DNA of 64,000 nt from Eutreptiella sp. 'Long Island Sound 2002'. Lineage: Eukaryota; Euglenozoa; Euglenophyceae; Eutreptiales; Eutreptiaceae. Below the pieces are notes generated by a model. It saw only the letters and a list, made by a program, of their open reading frames with translations. It did no database searches and had not been told where the DNA came from. Both the position numbers and the translations under genes were made by a program. Shown piece by piece: positions 25,356 through 37,594 of this stretch. How positions within the stretch are numbered: position 1 is the stretch's first letter; each line of letters starts with the position of its first letter. The stretch covers positions 186,001 through 250,000 of the forward strand of contig CAXIWF010000806.1 of the NCBI GenBank assembly GCA_964036045.1. The letters run 5' to 3'.

Positions 25356-27180
25356 CCGAGAATTTTCCGAGAATTTTCCGAGAATTTTCCGAGAATTTTC
25401 CGAGAATTTTCCGAGAATTTTCGGAGAATTTTCCGAGAATTTTCCGAGAATTTTCTGAGAATTTTCCGAGAATTTTCCGAGAATTTTCTGAGAATTTTCC
25501 GAGAATTATCCGAGAATTTCCGAGAATTTTCTGAGATTTTTCCGAGAATTTTCCGAGAATTTTCCGAGAATTTTCTGAGAATTTTCCGAGAATTTTCCGA
25601 GAATTTTCTGAGAATTTTCCGAGAATTTTCCGAGAATTTTCCGAGAATTTTCCGAGAATTTTCCGAGAATTTTCCGAGAATTTTCCAAGAATTTTCCGAG
25701 AATTTTTCGAGAATTTTCCGAGAATTTTCCGGGAATTTTCCGAGAATTTTCCGAGAATTTTCCGAGAATTTTCCGTCAATTTTCCGAGAATTTTTCGAGA
25801 ATTTTCTGAGATTTTTCCGAGAATTTTCCGAGAATTTTCGGAGAATTTTCCGAGAATTTTCCGAGAATTTTCCGAGAATTTTCCGAGAATTTTCCGAGAA
25901 TTTTCTGTCAATTTTCCGAGAATTTTCCGAGAATTTTCCGAGAATTTTCCGAGAATTTTCCGAGAATTTTCCGAGAATTTTCTGAGAATTTTCCGAGAAT
26001 TTTCCGAGAATTTTCCGAGAATTTTCCGAGAATTTTCCGAGAATTTTCCGAGAATTTTCGGAGAATTTTCTGAGAATTTTCCGAGAATTTTCCGAGAATT
26101 TTCCGAGAATTTTCCGAGAATTTTCCGAGAATTTTCCGAGAATTTTCCAAGAATTTTCCGAGAATTTTCCGAGAATTTTCCGGGAATTTTCCGAGAATTT
26201 TCCGAGAATTTTCCGAGAATTTTCGGAGAATTTTCTGAGAATTTTCCGAGAATTTTCCGAGAATTTTCCGAGAATTTTCCGAGAATTTTCCGAGAATTTT
26301 CCGAGAATTTTCCGAGAATTTTCCGAGAATTTTCCGAGAATTTTCCGTCAATTTTCCGAGAATTTTCCGAGAATTTTCCGAGAATTTTCCGAGAATTTTC
26401 CGAGAATTTTCCGAGAATTTTCGGAGAATTTTCTGAGAATTTTCCGAGAATTTTCCGAGAATTTTCTGAGAATTTTCCGAGAATTATCCGAGAATTTCCG
26501 AGAATTTTCTGAGATTTTTCCGAGAATTTTCCGAGAATTTTCCGAGAATTTTCCTAGAATTTTCCGAGAATTTTCCGAGAATTTTCCGAGAATTTTCCGA
26601 GAATTTCCGAGAATTTTCCAAGAATTTTCCGAGAATTTTCCGAGAATTTTCCGAGAATTTTCCGGGAATTTTCCGAGAATTTTCCGAGAATTTTCCGAGA
26701 ATTTTCCGAGAATTTTCCGAGAATTTTCCGAATATTTTTCGAGAATTTTCCGAGAATTTTCCGAGAATTTTCCGGGAATTTTCCGAGAATTTTCCGAGAA
26801 TTTTCCGAGAATTTTCGGAGAATTTTCCGTCAATTCTCCGAGAATTTTCCGAGAATTTTCTGAGAATTTTCCGAGAATTTTCCGAGAATTTTCCGTCAAT
26901 TTTCCGAGAATTTTCCGAGAATTTTCTGAGAATTTTCTGAGAATTTTCCGAGAATTTTCCGAGAATTTTCCGAGAATTTTCTGAGAATTTTCCGAGAATT
27001 TTCCGAGAATTTTCCGAGAATTTTCCGAGAATTTTCCGAGAATTTTCCGAGAATTTTCGGAGAATTTTCTGAGAATTTTCCGAGAATTTTCCGAGAATTT
27101 TCCGAGAATTTTCCGAGAATTTTCCGAGAATTTTCCGAGAATTTTCCAAGAATTTTCCGAGAATTTTCCGAGAATTTTCC

Positions 27181-28330
27181 GGGAAGGGAATTTTCCGAGA
27201 TTTTCCGAGAATTTTCCGAGAATTTTCCGAGAATTATCCGAGAATTTCCGAGAATTTTCTGAGATTTTTCCGAGAATTTTCCGAGAATTTTCCGAGAATT
27301 TTCCGAGAATTTTCCGAGAATTTTCCGAGAATTTTCCGAGAATTTTCCGAGAATTTTCCGTCAATTTTCCGAGAATTTTCCGAGAATTTTCCGAGAATTT
27401 TCCGAGAATTTTCCGAGAATTTTCCGAGAATTTTCGGAGAATTTTCTGAGAATTTTCCGAGAATTATCCGAGAATTTCCGAGAATTTTCTGAGATTTTCC
27501 GAGAATTTTCCGAGAATTTCCGAGAATTTTCCGAGAATTTTCCGAGAATTATCCGAGAATTTCCGAGAATTTTCCGAGAATTTTCCGAGAATTTTCCGGG
27601 AATTTTCCGAGAATTTTCCGCCAATTTTCCGAGATTTTCCGAGAATTTTCCGAGAATTTTCCGAGAATTTTCCGAGAATTTTCCGAGAATTTTCCGAGAA
27701 TTTTCTGAGAATTTTCCGAGAATTTTCCGAGAATTTTCCGAGAATTTTCCGAGAATTTCCGAGAATTTTCCGAGAATTTTCGGAGAATTTTCTGAGAATT
27801 TTCCGAGAATTTTCCGAGAATTTTCCGAGAATTTCCGAGAATTTTCCGAGAATTTTCCGAGAATTTTCCAAGAATTTTCCGAGAATTTTCCGAGAATTTT
27901 CCGGGAATTTTCCGAGAATTTTCCGAGAATTTTCCGAGAATTTTCCGAGAATTATCCGAGAATTTCCGAGAATTTTCTGAGATTTTTCCGAGAATTTTCC
28001 GAGAATTTTCCGAGAATTTTCCGAGAATTTTCCGAGAATTTTCCGAGATTTTCCGAGAATTTTCCGAGAATTTTCCGTCAATTTTCCGAGATTTTCCGAG
28101 AATTTTCCGAGAATTTTCCGAGAATTTTCCGAGAATTTTCCGAGAATTTTCGGAGAATTTTCTGAGAATTTTCCGAGAATTATCCGAGAATTTCCGAGAA
28201 TTTTCTGAGATTTTTCCGAGAATTTTCCGAGAATTTTCCGAGAATTTTCCGAGAAAGTTTCTGAGAATTTTCCGAGAATTTTCCGAGAATTTTTCCGAGA
28301 ATTTTCCGAGAATTTTCCGAGAATTTTCGG
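27181..28330 (+). repeat. Disordered satellite patch with many short and long units
   Basis: The patch opens with an irregular junction, CCGGGAAGGGAA at about 27179-27190. It then holds an unusual number of 10-base units (GAGATTTTCCGAG near 27197, 27490, 27635, 28046 and 28088; GAATTTCCGAG near 27507, 27756 and 27829), a CCGCCAA unit near 27619, GAGAAAGTTTCTG near 28252 and a 12-base unit near 28290. Anchors are at 27234, 27464, 27549, 27952 and 28180; the one at 27549 lacks the CTGAGAT unit. Open frames are correspondingly short here. It may be an older, less homogenised island or a stretch with residual sequencing indels. Confidence 0.75.
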
Positions 28331-28570
28331 AGAAATTTCCGAGAATTTTCCGAGAATTTTCTGAGAATTTTCCGAGAATTTTCCGAGAATTTTCTGAGAA
28401 TTTTCCGAGAATTATCCGAGAATTTCCGAGAATTTTCTGAGATTTTTCCGAGAATTTTCCGAGAATTTTCCGAGAATTTTCTGAGAATTTTCCGAGAATT
28501 TTCCGAGAATTTTCTGAGAATTTTCCGAGAATTTTCCGAGAATTTTCCGAGAATTTTCCGAGAATTTTCC

Positions 28571-29030
28571 GAGAATTCTCGAGAATTTTCCAAGAATTTT
28601 CCGAGAATTTTCCGAGAATTTTCCGAGAATTTTCCGGGAATTTTCCGAGAATTTTCCGAGAATTTTCCGAGAATTTTCCGAGAATTTTCCGAGAATTTTT
28701 CGAGAATTTTCCGAGAATTTTCCGAGAATTTTCCGGGAATTTTCCGAGAATTTTCCGAGAATTTTCCGAGAATTTTCGGAGAATTTTCCGTCAATTCTCC
28801 GAGAATTTTCCGAGAATTTTCTGAGAATTTTCCGAGAATTCTCGAGAATTTTCCAAGAATTTTCCGAGAATTTTCCGAGAATTTTCCGAGAATTTTCCGG
28901 GAATTTTCCGAGAATTTTCCGAGAATTTTCCGAGAATTTTCCGAGAATTTTCCGAGAATTTTTCGAGAATTTTCCGAGAATTTTCCGAGAATTTTCCGGG
29001 AATTTTCCGAGAATTTTCCGTCAATTTTCC
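28571..29030 (+). repeat. Local 263-base duplication carrying CTCGAG units
   Basis: A rare 10-base unit TTCTCGAGAA, with the hexamer CTCGAG, occurs at about 28576 and 28839. The CCAAG and CCGGG units after it repeat at the same offset of 263 bases (CCGGG 28634/28897), followed in both by TTTTTCG and CCGGG. The copies end differently: the first runs into CGG, CCGTCAA, TTCTCCG near 28788, the second into CCGTCAA at 29018. Confidence 0.82.
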
Positions 29031-30682
29031 GAGAATTTTCCGAGAATTTTCCGAGAATTTTCCGAGAATTTTCCGAGAATTTTCCGAGAATTTTCCGAGA
29101 ATTTTCTGAGAATTTTCCGAGAATTTTCCGAGAATGTTCCGAGAATTTTCCGAGAATTTTCCGAGAATTTTCCGAGAATTTTCGGAGAATTTTCTGAGAA
29201 TTTTCCGAGAATTTTCCGAGAATTTTCCGAGAATTTTCCGAGAATTTTCCGAGAATTTTCCGAGAATTTTCCAAGAATTTTCCGAGAATTTTCCGAGAAT
29301 TTTCCGGGAATTTTCCGAGAATTTTCCGAGAATTTTCCGAGAATTTTCCGAGAATTATCCGAGAATTTCCGAGAATTTTCTGAGATTTTTCCGAGAATTT
29401 TCCGAGAATTTTCCAGGAAATTTTCCGAGAATTTTCCGAGAATTTTCCGAGAATTTTCCGAGAATTTTCCGAGAATTTTCCGTCAATTTTCCGAGAATTT
29501 TCCGAGAATTTTCCGAGAATTTTCCGAGAATTTTCCGAGAATTTTCCGAGAATTTTCGGAGAATTTTCTGAGAATTTTCCGAGAATTATCCGAGAATTTC
29601 CGAGAATTTTCTGAGATTTTTCCGAGAATTTTCCGAGAATTTTCCGAGAATTTTCCGAGAATTTTCTGAGAATTTTCCGAGAATTTTCCGAGAATTTTCC
29701 GAGAATTTTCCGTCAATTTTCCGAGAATTTTCCGAGAATTTTCCGAGAATTTTCCGAGAATTTTCCGAGAATTTTCCGAGAATTTTCGGAGAATTTTCTG
29801 AGAATTTTCCGAGAATTATCCGAGAATTTCCGAGAATTTTCTGAGATTTTTCCGAGAATTTTCCGAGAATTTTCCGAGAATTTTCCGAGAATTTTCTGAG
29901 AATTTTCCGAGAATTTTCCGAGAATTTTCCGAGAATTTTTCGAGAATTTTCCGAGAATTTTCCGAGAATTTTCCGGGAATTTTCCGAGAATTTTCCGTCA
30001 ATTTTCCGAGAATTTTCCGAGAATTTTCCGAGAATTTTCCGAGAATTTTCCGAGAATTTTCCGAGAATTTTCCGAGAATTTTCTGAGAATTTTCCGAGAA
30101 TTTTCCGAGAATGTTCCGAGAATTTTCCGAGAATTTTCCGAGAATTTTCCGAGAATTTTCGGAGAATTTTCTGAGAATTTTCCGAGAATTTTCCGAGAAT
30201 TTTCCGAGAATTTTCCGAGAATTTTCCGAGAATTTTCCGAGAATTTTCCAAGAATTTTCCGAGAATTTTCCGAGAATTTTCCGGGAATTTTCCGAGAATT
30301 TTCCGAGAATTTTCCGAGAATTTTCCGAGAATTATCCGAGAATTTCCGAGAATTTTCTGAGATTTTTCCGAGAATTTTCCGAGAATTTTCCAGGAAATTT
30401 TCCGAGAATTTTCCGAGAATTTTCCGAGAATTTTCCGAGAATTTTCCGAGAATTTTCCGTCAATTTTCCGAGAATTTTCCGAGAATTTTCCGAGAATTTT
30501 CCGAGAATTTTCCGAGAATTTTCCGAGAATTTTCGGAGAATTTTCTGAGAATTTTCCGAGAATTATCCGAGAATTTCCGAGAATTTTCTGAGATTTTTCC
30601 GAGAATTTTCCGAGAATTTTCCGAGAATTTTCCGAGAATTTTCTGAGAATTTTCCGAGAATTTTCCGAGAATTTTCCGAGAA
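28910..30682 (+). repeat. Tandem segmental duplication, 977-base period
   Basis: Segments at about 28910-29705 and 29887-30682 match at an offset of 977 bases (89 units minus 2). Shared marks are TTTTTCG 28964/29941, CCGGG 28996/29973, CCGTCAA 29018/29995, a GAATGTTCC unit 29134/30111, a CCAGGAAA 12-base unit 29413/30390, and anchors 29355/30332 and 29586/30563. The plus-strand translation across 29134-29571 and 30111-30548 is identical over 145 residues. CCAGGAA is otherwise seen only near 35635. Confidence 0.92.
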
Positions 30683-31978
30683 TTTTCCGAGAATTTTCCG
30701 AGAATTTTCGGAGAAATTTCCGAGAATTTTCCGAGAATTTTCTGAGAATTTTCCGAGAATTTTCCGAGAATTTTCTGAGAATTTTCCGAGAATTATCCGA
30801 GAATTTCCGAGAATTTTCTGAGATTTTTCCGAGAATTTTCCGAGAATTTTCCGAGAATTTTCTGAGAATTTTCCGAGAATTTTCCGAGAATTTTCTGAGA
30901 ATTTTCCGAGAATTTTCCGAGAATTTTCCGAGAATTTTCCGAGAATTTTCCGAGAATTTTCCGAGAATTTTCCAAGAATTTTCCGAGAATTTTCCGAGAA
31001 TTTTCCGAGAATTTTCCGGGAATTTTCCGAGAATTTTCCGAGAATTTTCCGAGAATTTTCCGAGAATTTTCCGAGAATTTTTCGAGAATTTTCCGAGAAT
31101 TTTCCGAGAATTTTCCGGGAATTTTCCGAGAATTTTCCGAGAATTTTCCGAGAATTTTCGGAGAATTTTCCGTCAATTCTCCGAGAATTTTCCGAGAATT
31201 TTCTGAGAATTTTCCGAGAATTTTCCGAGAATTTTCCGAGAATTTTCCGACAATTTTCCGAGAATTTTCCGAGAATTTTCCGAGAATTTTCCGAGAATTT
31301 TCCGTCAATTTTCCGAGAATTTTCCGAGAATTTTCCGAGAATTTTCCGAGAATTTTCCGAGAATTTTCCGAGAATTTTCTGAGAATTTTCCGAGAATTTT
31401 CCGAGAATTTTCCGAGAATTTTCCGAGAATTTTCCGAGAATTTTCCGAGAATTTTCCGAGAATTTTCCGAGAATTATCCGAGAATTTCCGAGAATTTTCT
31501 GAGATTTTTCCGAGAATTTTCCGAGAATTTTCCGAGAATTTTCCGAGAATTTTCTGAGAATTTTCCGAGAATTTTCCGAGAATTTTCCGAGAATTTTCCG
31601 TCAATTTTCCGAGAATTTTCCGAGAATTTTCCGAGAATTTTCCGAGAATTTTCCGAGAATTTTCCGAGAATTTTCGGAGAATTTTCCGAGAATTTTCCGA
31701 GAATTTTCTGAGAATTTTCCGAGAATTTTCCGAGAATTTTCTGAGAATTTTCCGAGAATTATCCGAGAATTTCCGAGAATTTTCTGAGATTTTTCCGAGA
31801 ATTTTCCGAGAATTTTCCGAGAATTTTCTGAGAATTTTCCGAGAATTTTCCGAGAATTTTCCGAGAATTTTCCGAGAATTTTCCGAGAATTTTCGGAGAA
31901 TTTTCCGAGAATTTTCCGAGAATTTTCTGAGAATTTTCCGAGAATTTTCCGAGAATTTTCTGAGAATTTTCCGAGAAT
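30563..31978 (+). repeat. Compound cassette copy 4 (230-681-285-219)
   Basis: Anchors at 30563, 30793, 31474, 31759 and 31978. The long block is 681 bases, one 11-mer shorter than 692. It carries the CGG, CCGTCAA, TTCTCCG run near 31160-31185. Its left part matches 28180-28800 at an offset of about 2381-2383, so the 977-base duplication was inserted between two older relatives. Confidence 0.83.
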
Positions 31979-34900
31979 TATCCGAGAATTTCCGAGAATT
32001 TTCTGAGATTTTTCCGAGAATTTTCCGAGAATTTTCCGAGAATTTTCTGAGAATTTTCCGAGAATTTTCCGAGAATTTTCTGAGAATTTTCCGAGAATTT
32101 TCCGAGAATTTTCCGAGAATTTTCCGAGAATTTTCCGAGAATTTTCCGAGAATTTTCCAAGAATTTTCCGAGAATTTTCCGAGAATTTTCCGAGACTTTT
32201 CGGGGAATTTTCCGAGAATTTTCCGAGAATTTTCCGAGAATTTTCCGAGAATTTTCCGAGAATTTTCCGTCAATTTTCCGAGAATTTTCCGAGAATTTTC
32301 CGAGAATTTTCCGAGAATTTTCCGAGAATTTTCCGAGAATTTTCGGAGAATTTTCTGAGAATTTTCCGAGAATTTTCCGAGAATTTTCCGAGAATTTTCC
32401 GAGAATTTTCCGAGAATTTTCTGAGAATTTTCCGAGAATTTTCCGAGAATTTTCTGAGAATTTTCCGAGAATTATCCGAGAATTTCCGAGAATTTTCTGA
32501 GATTTTTCCGAGAATTTTCCGAGAATTTTCCGAGAATTTTCTGAGAATTTTCCGAGAATTTTCCGAGAATTTTCCGAGAATTTTCCGAGAATTTTCCGAG
32601 AATTTTCCGAGAATTTTCCAAGAATTTTCCGAGAATTTTTCGAGAATTTTCCGAGAATTTTCCGGGAATTTTCCGAGAATTTTCCGAGAATTTTCGAAGA
32701 ATTTTCCGAGAATTTTCCGTCAATTTTCCGAGAATTTTCCGAGAATTTTCTGAGAATTTTCCGAGAATTTTCCGAGAATTTTCGGAGAATTTTCCGAGAA
32801 TTTTCCGAGAATTTTCCGAGAATTTTCCGAGAATTTTCCGTCAATTTTCCGAGAATTTTCCGAGAATTTTCCGAGAATTTTCCGAGAATTTTCCGAGAAT
32901 TTTCCGAGAATTTTCCGAGAATTTTCTGAAAATTTTCCGAGAATTTTCCGAGAATTTTCCGAGAATTTTCCGAGAATTTTCCGAGAATTTTCCGAGAATT
33001 TTCGGAGAATTTTCTGAGAATTTTCCGAGAATTTTCCGAGAATTTTCCGAGAATTTTCCGAGAATTTTCCGAGAATTTTCCGAGAATTTTCCAAGAATTT
33101 TCCGAGAATTTTCCGAGAATTTTCCGGGAATTTTCCGAGAATTTTCCGAGAATTTTCCGAGAATTATCCGAGAATTTCCGGGAATTTTCTGAGATTTTTC
33201 CGAGAATTTTCCGAGAATTTTCCGAGAATTTTCCGAGAATTTTCCGAGAATTTTCCGAGAATTTTCCGAGAATTTTCCGAGAATTTTCCGTCAATTTTCC
33301 GAGAATTTTCCGAGAATTTTCCGAGAATTTTCCGAGAATTTTCCGAGAATTTTCCGAGAATTTTCGGAGAATTTTCTGAGAATTTTCCGAGAATTATCCG
33401 AGAATTTCCGAGAATTTTCTGAGATTTTTCCGAGAATTTTCCGAGAATTTTCCGAGAATTTTCTGAGAATTTTCCGAGAATTTTCCGAGAATTTTCCGAG
33501 AATTTTCCGAGAATTTTCCGAGAATTTTCGGAGAATTTTCCGAGAATTTTCCGAGAATTTTCTGAGAATTTTCCGAGAATTTTCCGAGAATTTTCTGAGA
33601 ATTTTCCGAGAATTATCCGAGAATTTCCGAGAATTTTCTGAGATTTTTCCGAGAATTTTCCGAGAATTTTCCGAGAATTTTCTGAGAATTTTCCGAGAAT
33701 TTTCCGAGAATTTTCTGAGAATTTTCCGAGAATTTTCCGAGAATTTTCCGAGAATTTTCCGAGAATTTTCCGAGAATTTTCCGAGAATTTTCCAAGAATT
33801 TTCCGAGAATTTTCCGAGAATTTTCCGAGAATTTTCCGGGAATTTTCCGAGAATTTTCCGAGAATTTTCCGAGAATTTTCCGAGAATTTTCCGAGAATTT
33901 TCCGAGAATTTTCGGAGAATTTTCTGAGAATTTTCCGAGAATTATCCGAGAATTTCCGAGAATTTTCTGAGATTTTTCCGAGAATTTTCCGAGAATTTTC
34001 CGAGAATTTTCTGAGAATTTTCCGAGAATTTTCCGAGAATTTTCCGAGAATTTTCCGAGAATTTTCCGAGAATTTTCGGAGAATTTTCCGAGAATTTTCC
34101 GAGAATTTTCTGAGAATTTTCCGAGAATTTTCCGAGAATTTTCTGAGAATTTTCCGAGAATTATCCGAGAATTTCCGAGAATTTTCTGAGATTTTTCCGA
34201 GAGTTTTCCGAGAATTTTCCGAGAATTTTCTGAGAATTTTCCGAGAATTTTCCGAGAATTTTCTGAGAATTTTCCGAGAATTTTCCGAGAATTTTCCGAG
34301 AATTTTCCGAGAATTTTCCGAGAATTTTCCAAGAATTTTTCTGAGAATTTTCCGAGAATTTTCCGAGAATTTTCCGGGAATTTTCCGAGAATTTTCCGAG
34401 AATTTTCCGAGAATTTTCCGGGAATTTTCCGAGAATTTTTCGAGAATTTTCCGAGAATTTTCCGAGAATTTTCCGAGAATTTTCCGAGAATTTTCCGAGA
34501 ATTTTCCGAGAATTTTCCGAGAATTTTCCGAGAATTATCCGAGAATTTCCGAGAATTTTCTGAGATTTTTCCGAGAATTTTCCGAGAATTTTCCGAGAAT
34601 TTTCCGAGAATTTTCTGAGAATTTTCCGAGAATTTTCCGAGAATTTTCCGAGAATTTTCCGTCAATTTTCCGAGAATTTTCCGAGAATTTTCCGAGAATT
34701 TTCCGAGAATTTTCCGAGAATTTTCCGAGAATTTTCGGAGAATTTTCCGAGAATTTTCCGAGAATTTCTGAGAATTTTCCGAGAATTTTCCGAGAATTTT
34801 CTGAGAATTTTCCGAGAATTATCCGAGAATTTCCGAGAATTTTCTGAGATTTTTCCGAGAATTTTCCGAGAATTTTCCGAGAATTTTCTGAGAATTTTCC

Positions 34901-37594
34901 GAGAATTTTCCGAGAATTTTCCGAGAATTTTCCGAGAATTTTCCGAGAATTTTCGGAGAATTTTCCGAGAATTTTCCGAGAATTTTCTGAGAATTTTCCG
35001 AGAATTTTCCGAGAATTTTCTGAGAATTTTCCGAGAATTATCCGAGAATTTCCGAGAATTTTCTGAGATTTTTCCGAGAATTTTCCGGGAATTTTCCGAG
35101 AATTTTCTGAGAATTTTCCGAGAATTTTCCGAGAATTTTCTGAGAATTTTCCGAGAATTTTCCGAGAATTTTCCGAGAATTTTCCGAGAATTTTCCGAGA
35201 ATTTTCCGAGAATTTTCCAAGAATTTTCCGAGAATTTTCCGAGAATTTTCCGAGACTTTTCCGGGAATTTTCCGAGAATTTTCCGAGAATTTTCCGAGAA
35301 TTTTCCGAGAATTTTCCGAGAATTTTCCGAGAATTTTCCGTCAATTTTCCGAGAATTTTCCGAGAATTTTCCGAGAATTTTCCGAGAATTTTCCGAGAAT
35401 TTTCCGAGAATTTTCCGAGAATTTTCCGAGAATTTTCCGAGAATTTTCCGAGAATTTTCCGAGAATTTTCCGAGAATTTTCGGAGAATTTTCTGAGAATT
35501 TTCCGAGAATTTTCCGAGAATTTTCCGAGAATTTTCCGAGAATTTTCCGAGAATTTTCCGAGAATTTTCTGAGAATTTTCCGAGAATTTTCCGAGAATTT
35601 TCTGAGAATTTTCCGAGAATTATCCGAGAATTTCCAGGAATTTTCTGAGATTTTTCCGAGAATTTTCCGAGAATTTTCCGAGAATTTTCTGAGAATTTTC
35701 CGAGAATTTTCCGAGAATTTCCTGAGATTTTTCCGAGAATTTTCCGAGAATTTTCCGAGAATTTTCTGAGAATTTTCCGAGAATTTTCCGAGAATTTTCC
35801 GAGAATTTTCCAAGAATTTTCCGAGAATTTTCCGAGAATTTTCCGAGAATTTTCGGGGAATTTTCCGAGAATTTTCCGAGAATTTTCCGAGAATTTTCCG
35901 AGAATTTTCCGAGAATTTTCTGAGAATTTTCCGAGAATTATCCGAGAATTTTCCGAGAATTTTCCGTCAATTTTCCGAGAATTTTCCGAGAATTTTCCGA
36001 GAAATTTCTGAGAATTTTCCGAGAATTTTCCGAGAATTTTCTGAGAATTTTCCGAGAATTTTCCGAGAATTTTCCGAGAATTTTCCGAGAATTTTCCGAG
36101 AATTTTCCGAGAATTTTCCGAGAATTTTCCGAGAATTTTTCGAGAATTTTCCGAGAATTTTCCGGGAATTTCTGAGAATTTTCCGAGAATTTTCCGAGAA
36201 TTTTCCGAGAATTTTCCGAGAATTTTCTGAGAATTTTCCGAGAATTTTCCGAGAATTTTCCGAGAATTTTCCGTCAATTTTCCGAGAATTTTCCGAGAAT
36301 TTTCCGAGAATTTTCCGAGAATTTTCCGAGAATTTTCCGAGAATTTTCGGAGAATTTTCCGAGAATTTTCCGAGAATTTTCTGAGAATTTTCCGAGAATT
36401 TTCCGAGAATTTTCTGAGAATTTTCCGAGAATTATCCGAGAATTTCCGAGAATTTTCTGAGATTTTTCCGAGAATTTTCCGAGAATTTTCCGAGAATTTT
36501 CTGAGAATTTTCCGAGAATTTTCGGAGAATTTTCCGAGAATTTTCCGAGAATTTTCCGAGAATTTTCGGAGAATTTTCCGAGAATTTTCCGACAATTTTC
36601 TGAGAATTTTCCGAGAATTTTCCGAGAATTTTCTGAGAATTTTCCGAGAATTATCCGAGAATTTCCGAGAATTTTCTGAGATTTTTCCGAGAATTTTCCG
36701 AGAATTTTCCGAGAATTTTCTGAGAATTTTCCGAGAATTTTCCGAGAATTTTCTGAGAATTTTCCGAGAATTTACCGAGAATTTTCCGAGAATTTTCCGA
36801 GAATTTTCCGAGAATTTTCCGAGAATTTTCCAAGAATTTTCCGAGAATTTTCCGAGAATTTTCCGAGACTTTTCGGGGAATTTTCCGAGAATTTTCCGAG
36901 AATTTTCCGAGAATTTTCCGAGAATTTTCCGAGAATTTTCCGAGAATTTTCCGTCAATTTTCCGAGAATTTTCCGGGAATTTTCCGAGAATTTTCCGAGA
37001 ATTTTCCGAGAATTTTCCGAGAATTTTCCGAGAATTTTCCGAGAATTTTCCGAGAATTTTCCGAGAATTTTCCGAGAATTTTCCGAGAATTTTCCGAGAA
37101 TTTTCGGAGAATTTTCTGAGAATTTTCCGAGAATTTTCCGAGAATTTTCCGAGAATTTTCCGAGAATTTTCCGAGAATTTTCTGAGAATTTTCCGAGAAT
37201 TTTCCGAGAATTTTCTGAGAATTTTCCGAGAATTATCCGAGAATTTCCGAGAATTTTCTGAGATTTTTCCGAGAATTTTCCGAGAATTTTCCGAGAATTT
37301 TCTGAGAATTTTCCGAGAATTTTCCGAGAATTTTCTGAGAATTTTCCGAGAATTTTCCGAGAATTTTCCGAGAATTTTCCGAGAATTTTCCGAGAATTTT
37401 CCGAGAATTTTCCAAGAATTTTCCGAGAATTTTCCGAGAATTTTCCGAGAATTTTCCGGGAATTTTCCGGGAATTTTCCGAGAATTTTCCGAGAATTTTC
37501 CGAGAATTTTCCGAGAATTTTCCGAGAATTTTTCGAGAATTTTCCGAGAATTTTCCGAGAATTTTCCGGGAATTTTCTGAGAATTTTCCGAGAA

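Larger units (their letters stand above)
13172..27180 (+). repeat. Satellite domain 2: densely anchored array
   Basis: Anchors lie at 13172, 13886, 13984, 14203, 14851, 15125, 15344, 15915, 16408, 17133, 17363, 17593, 18285, 18570, 19822, 19975, 20271, 20424, 20643, 21335, 21620, 22192, 22884, 23037, 23247, 23939, 24224, 24443, 25013, 25506 and 26484. Recurrent intervals are 153, 219, 230, 285, 571/572 and 692. The anchor at 14203 lacks the usual CTGAGAT third unit. A half-anchor is at 22148. The interval 18570-19822 (11n-2) contains a 10-base unit near 18890, and 21620-22192 (11n exactly) contains a 12-base unit near 21991 with an inserted C, so the interval arithmetic and the odd units agree. 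Confidence 0.85.

Noticed and set aside
27179-27190. Transposon or target-site duplication at the CCGGGAAGGGAA junction
   Set aside because: No foreign sequence or terminal repeats flank it; it is a short irregularity between satellite units.
28578-28846. The two CTCGAG hexamers as functional sites
   Set aside because: They come from one unit missing a base that was copied in the 263-base duplication; no other sign of function.
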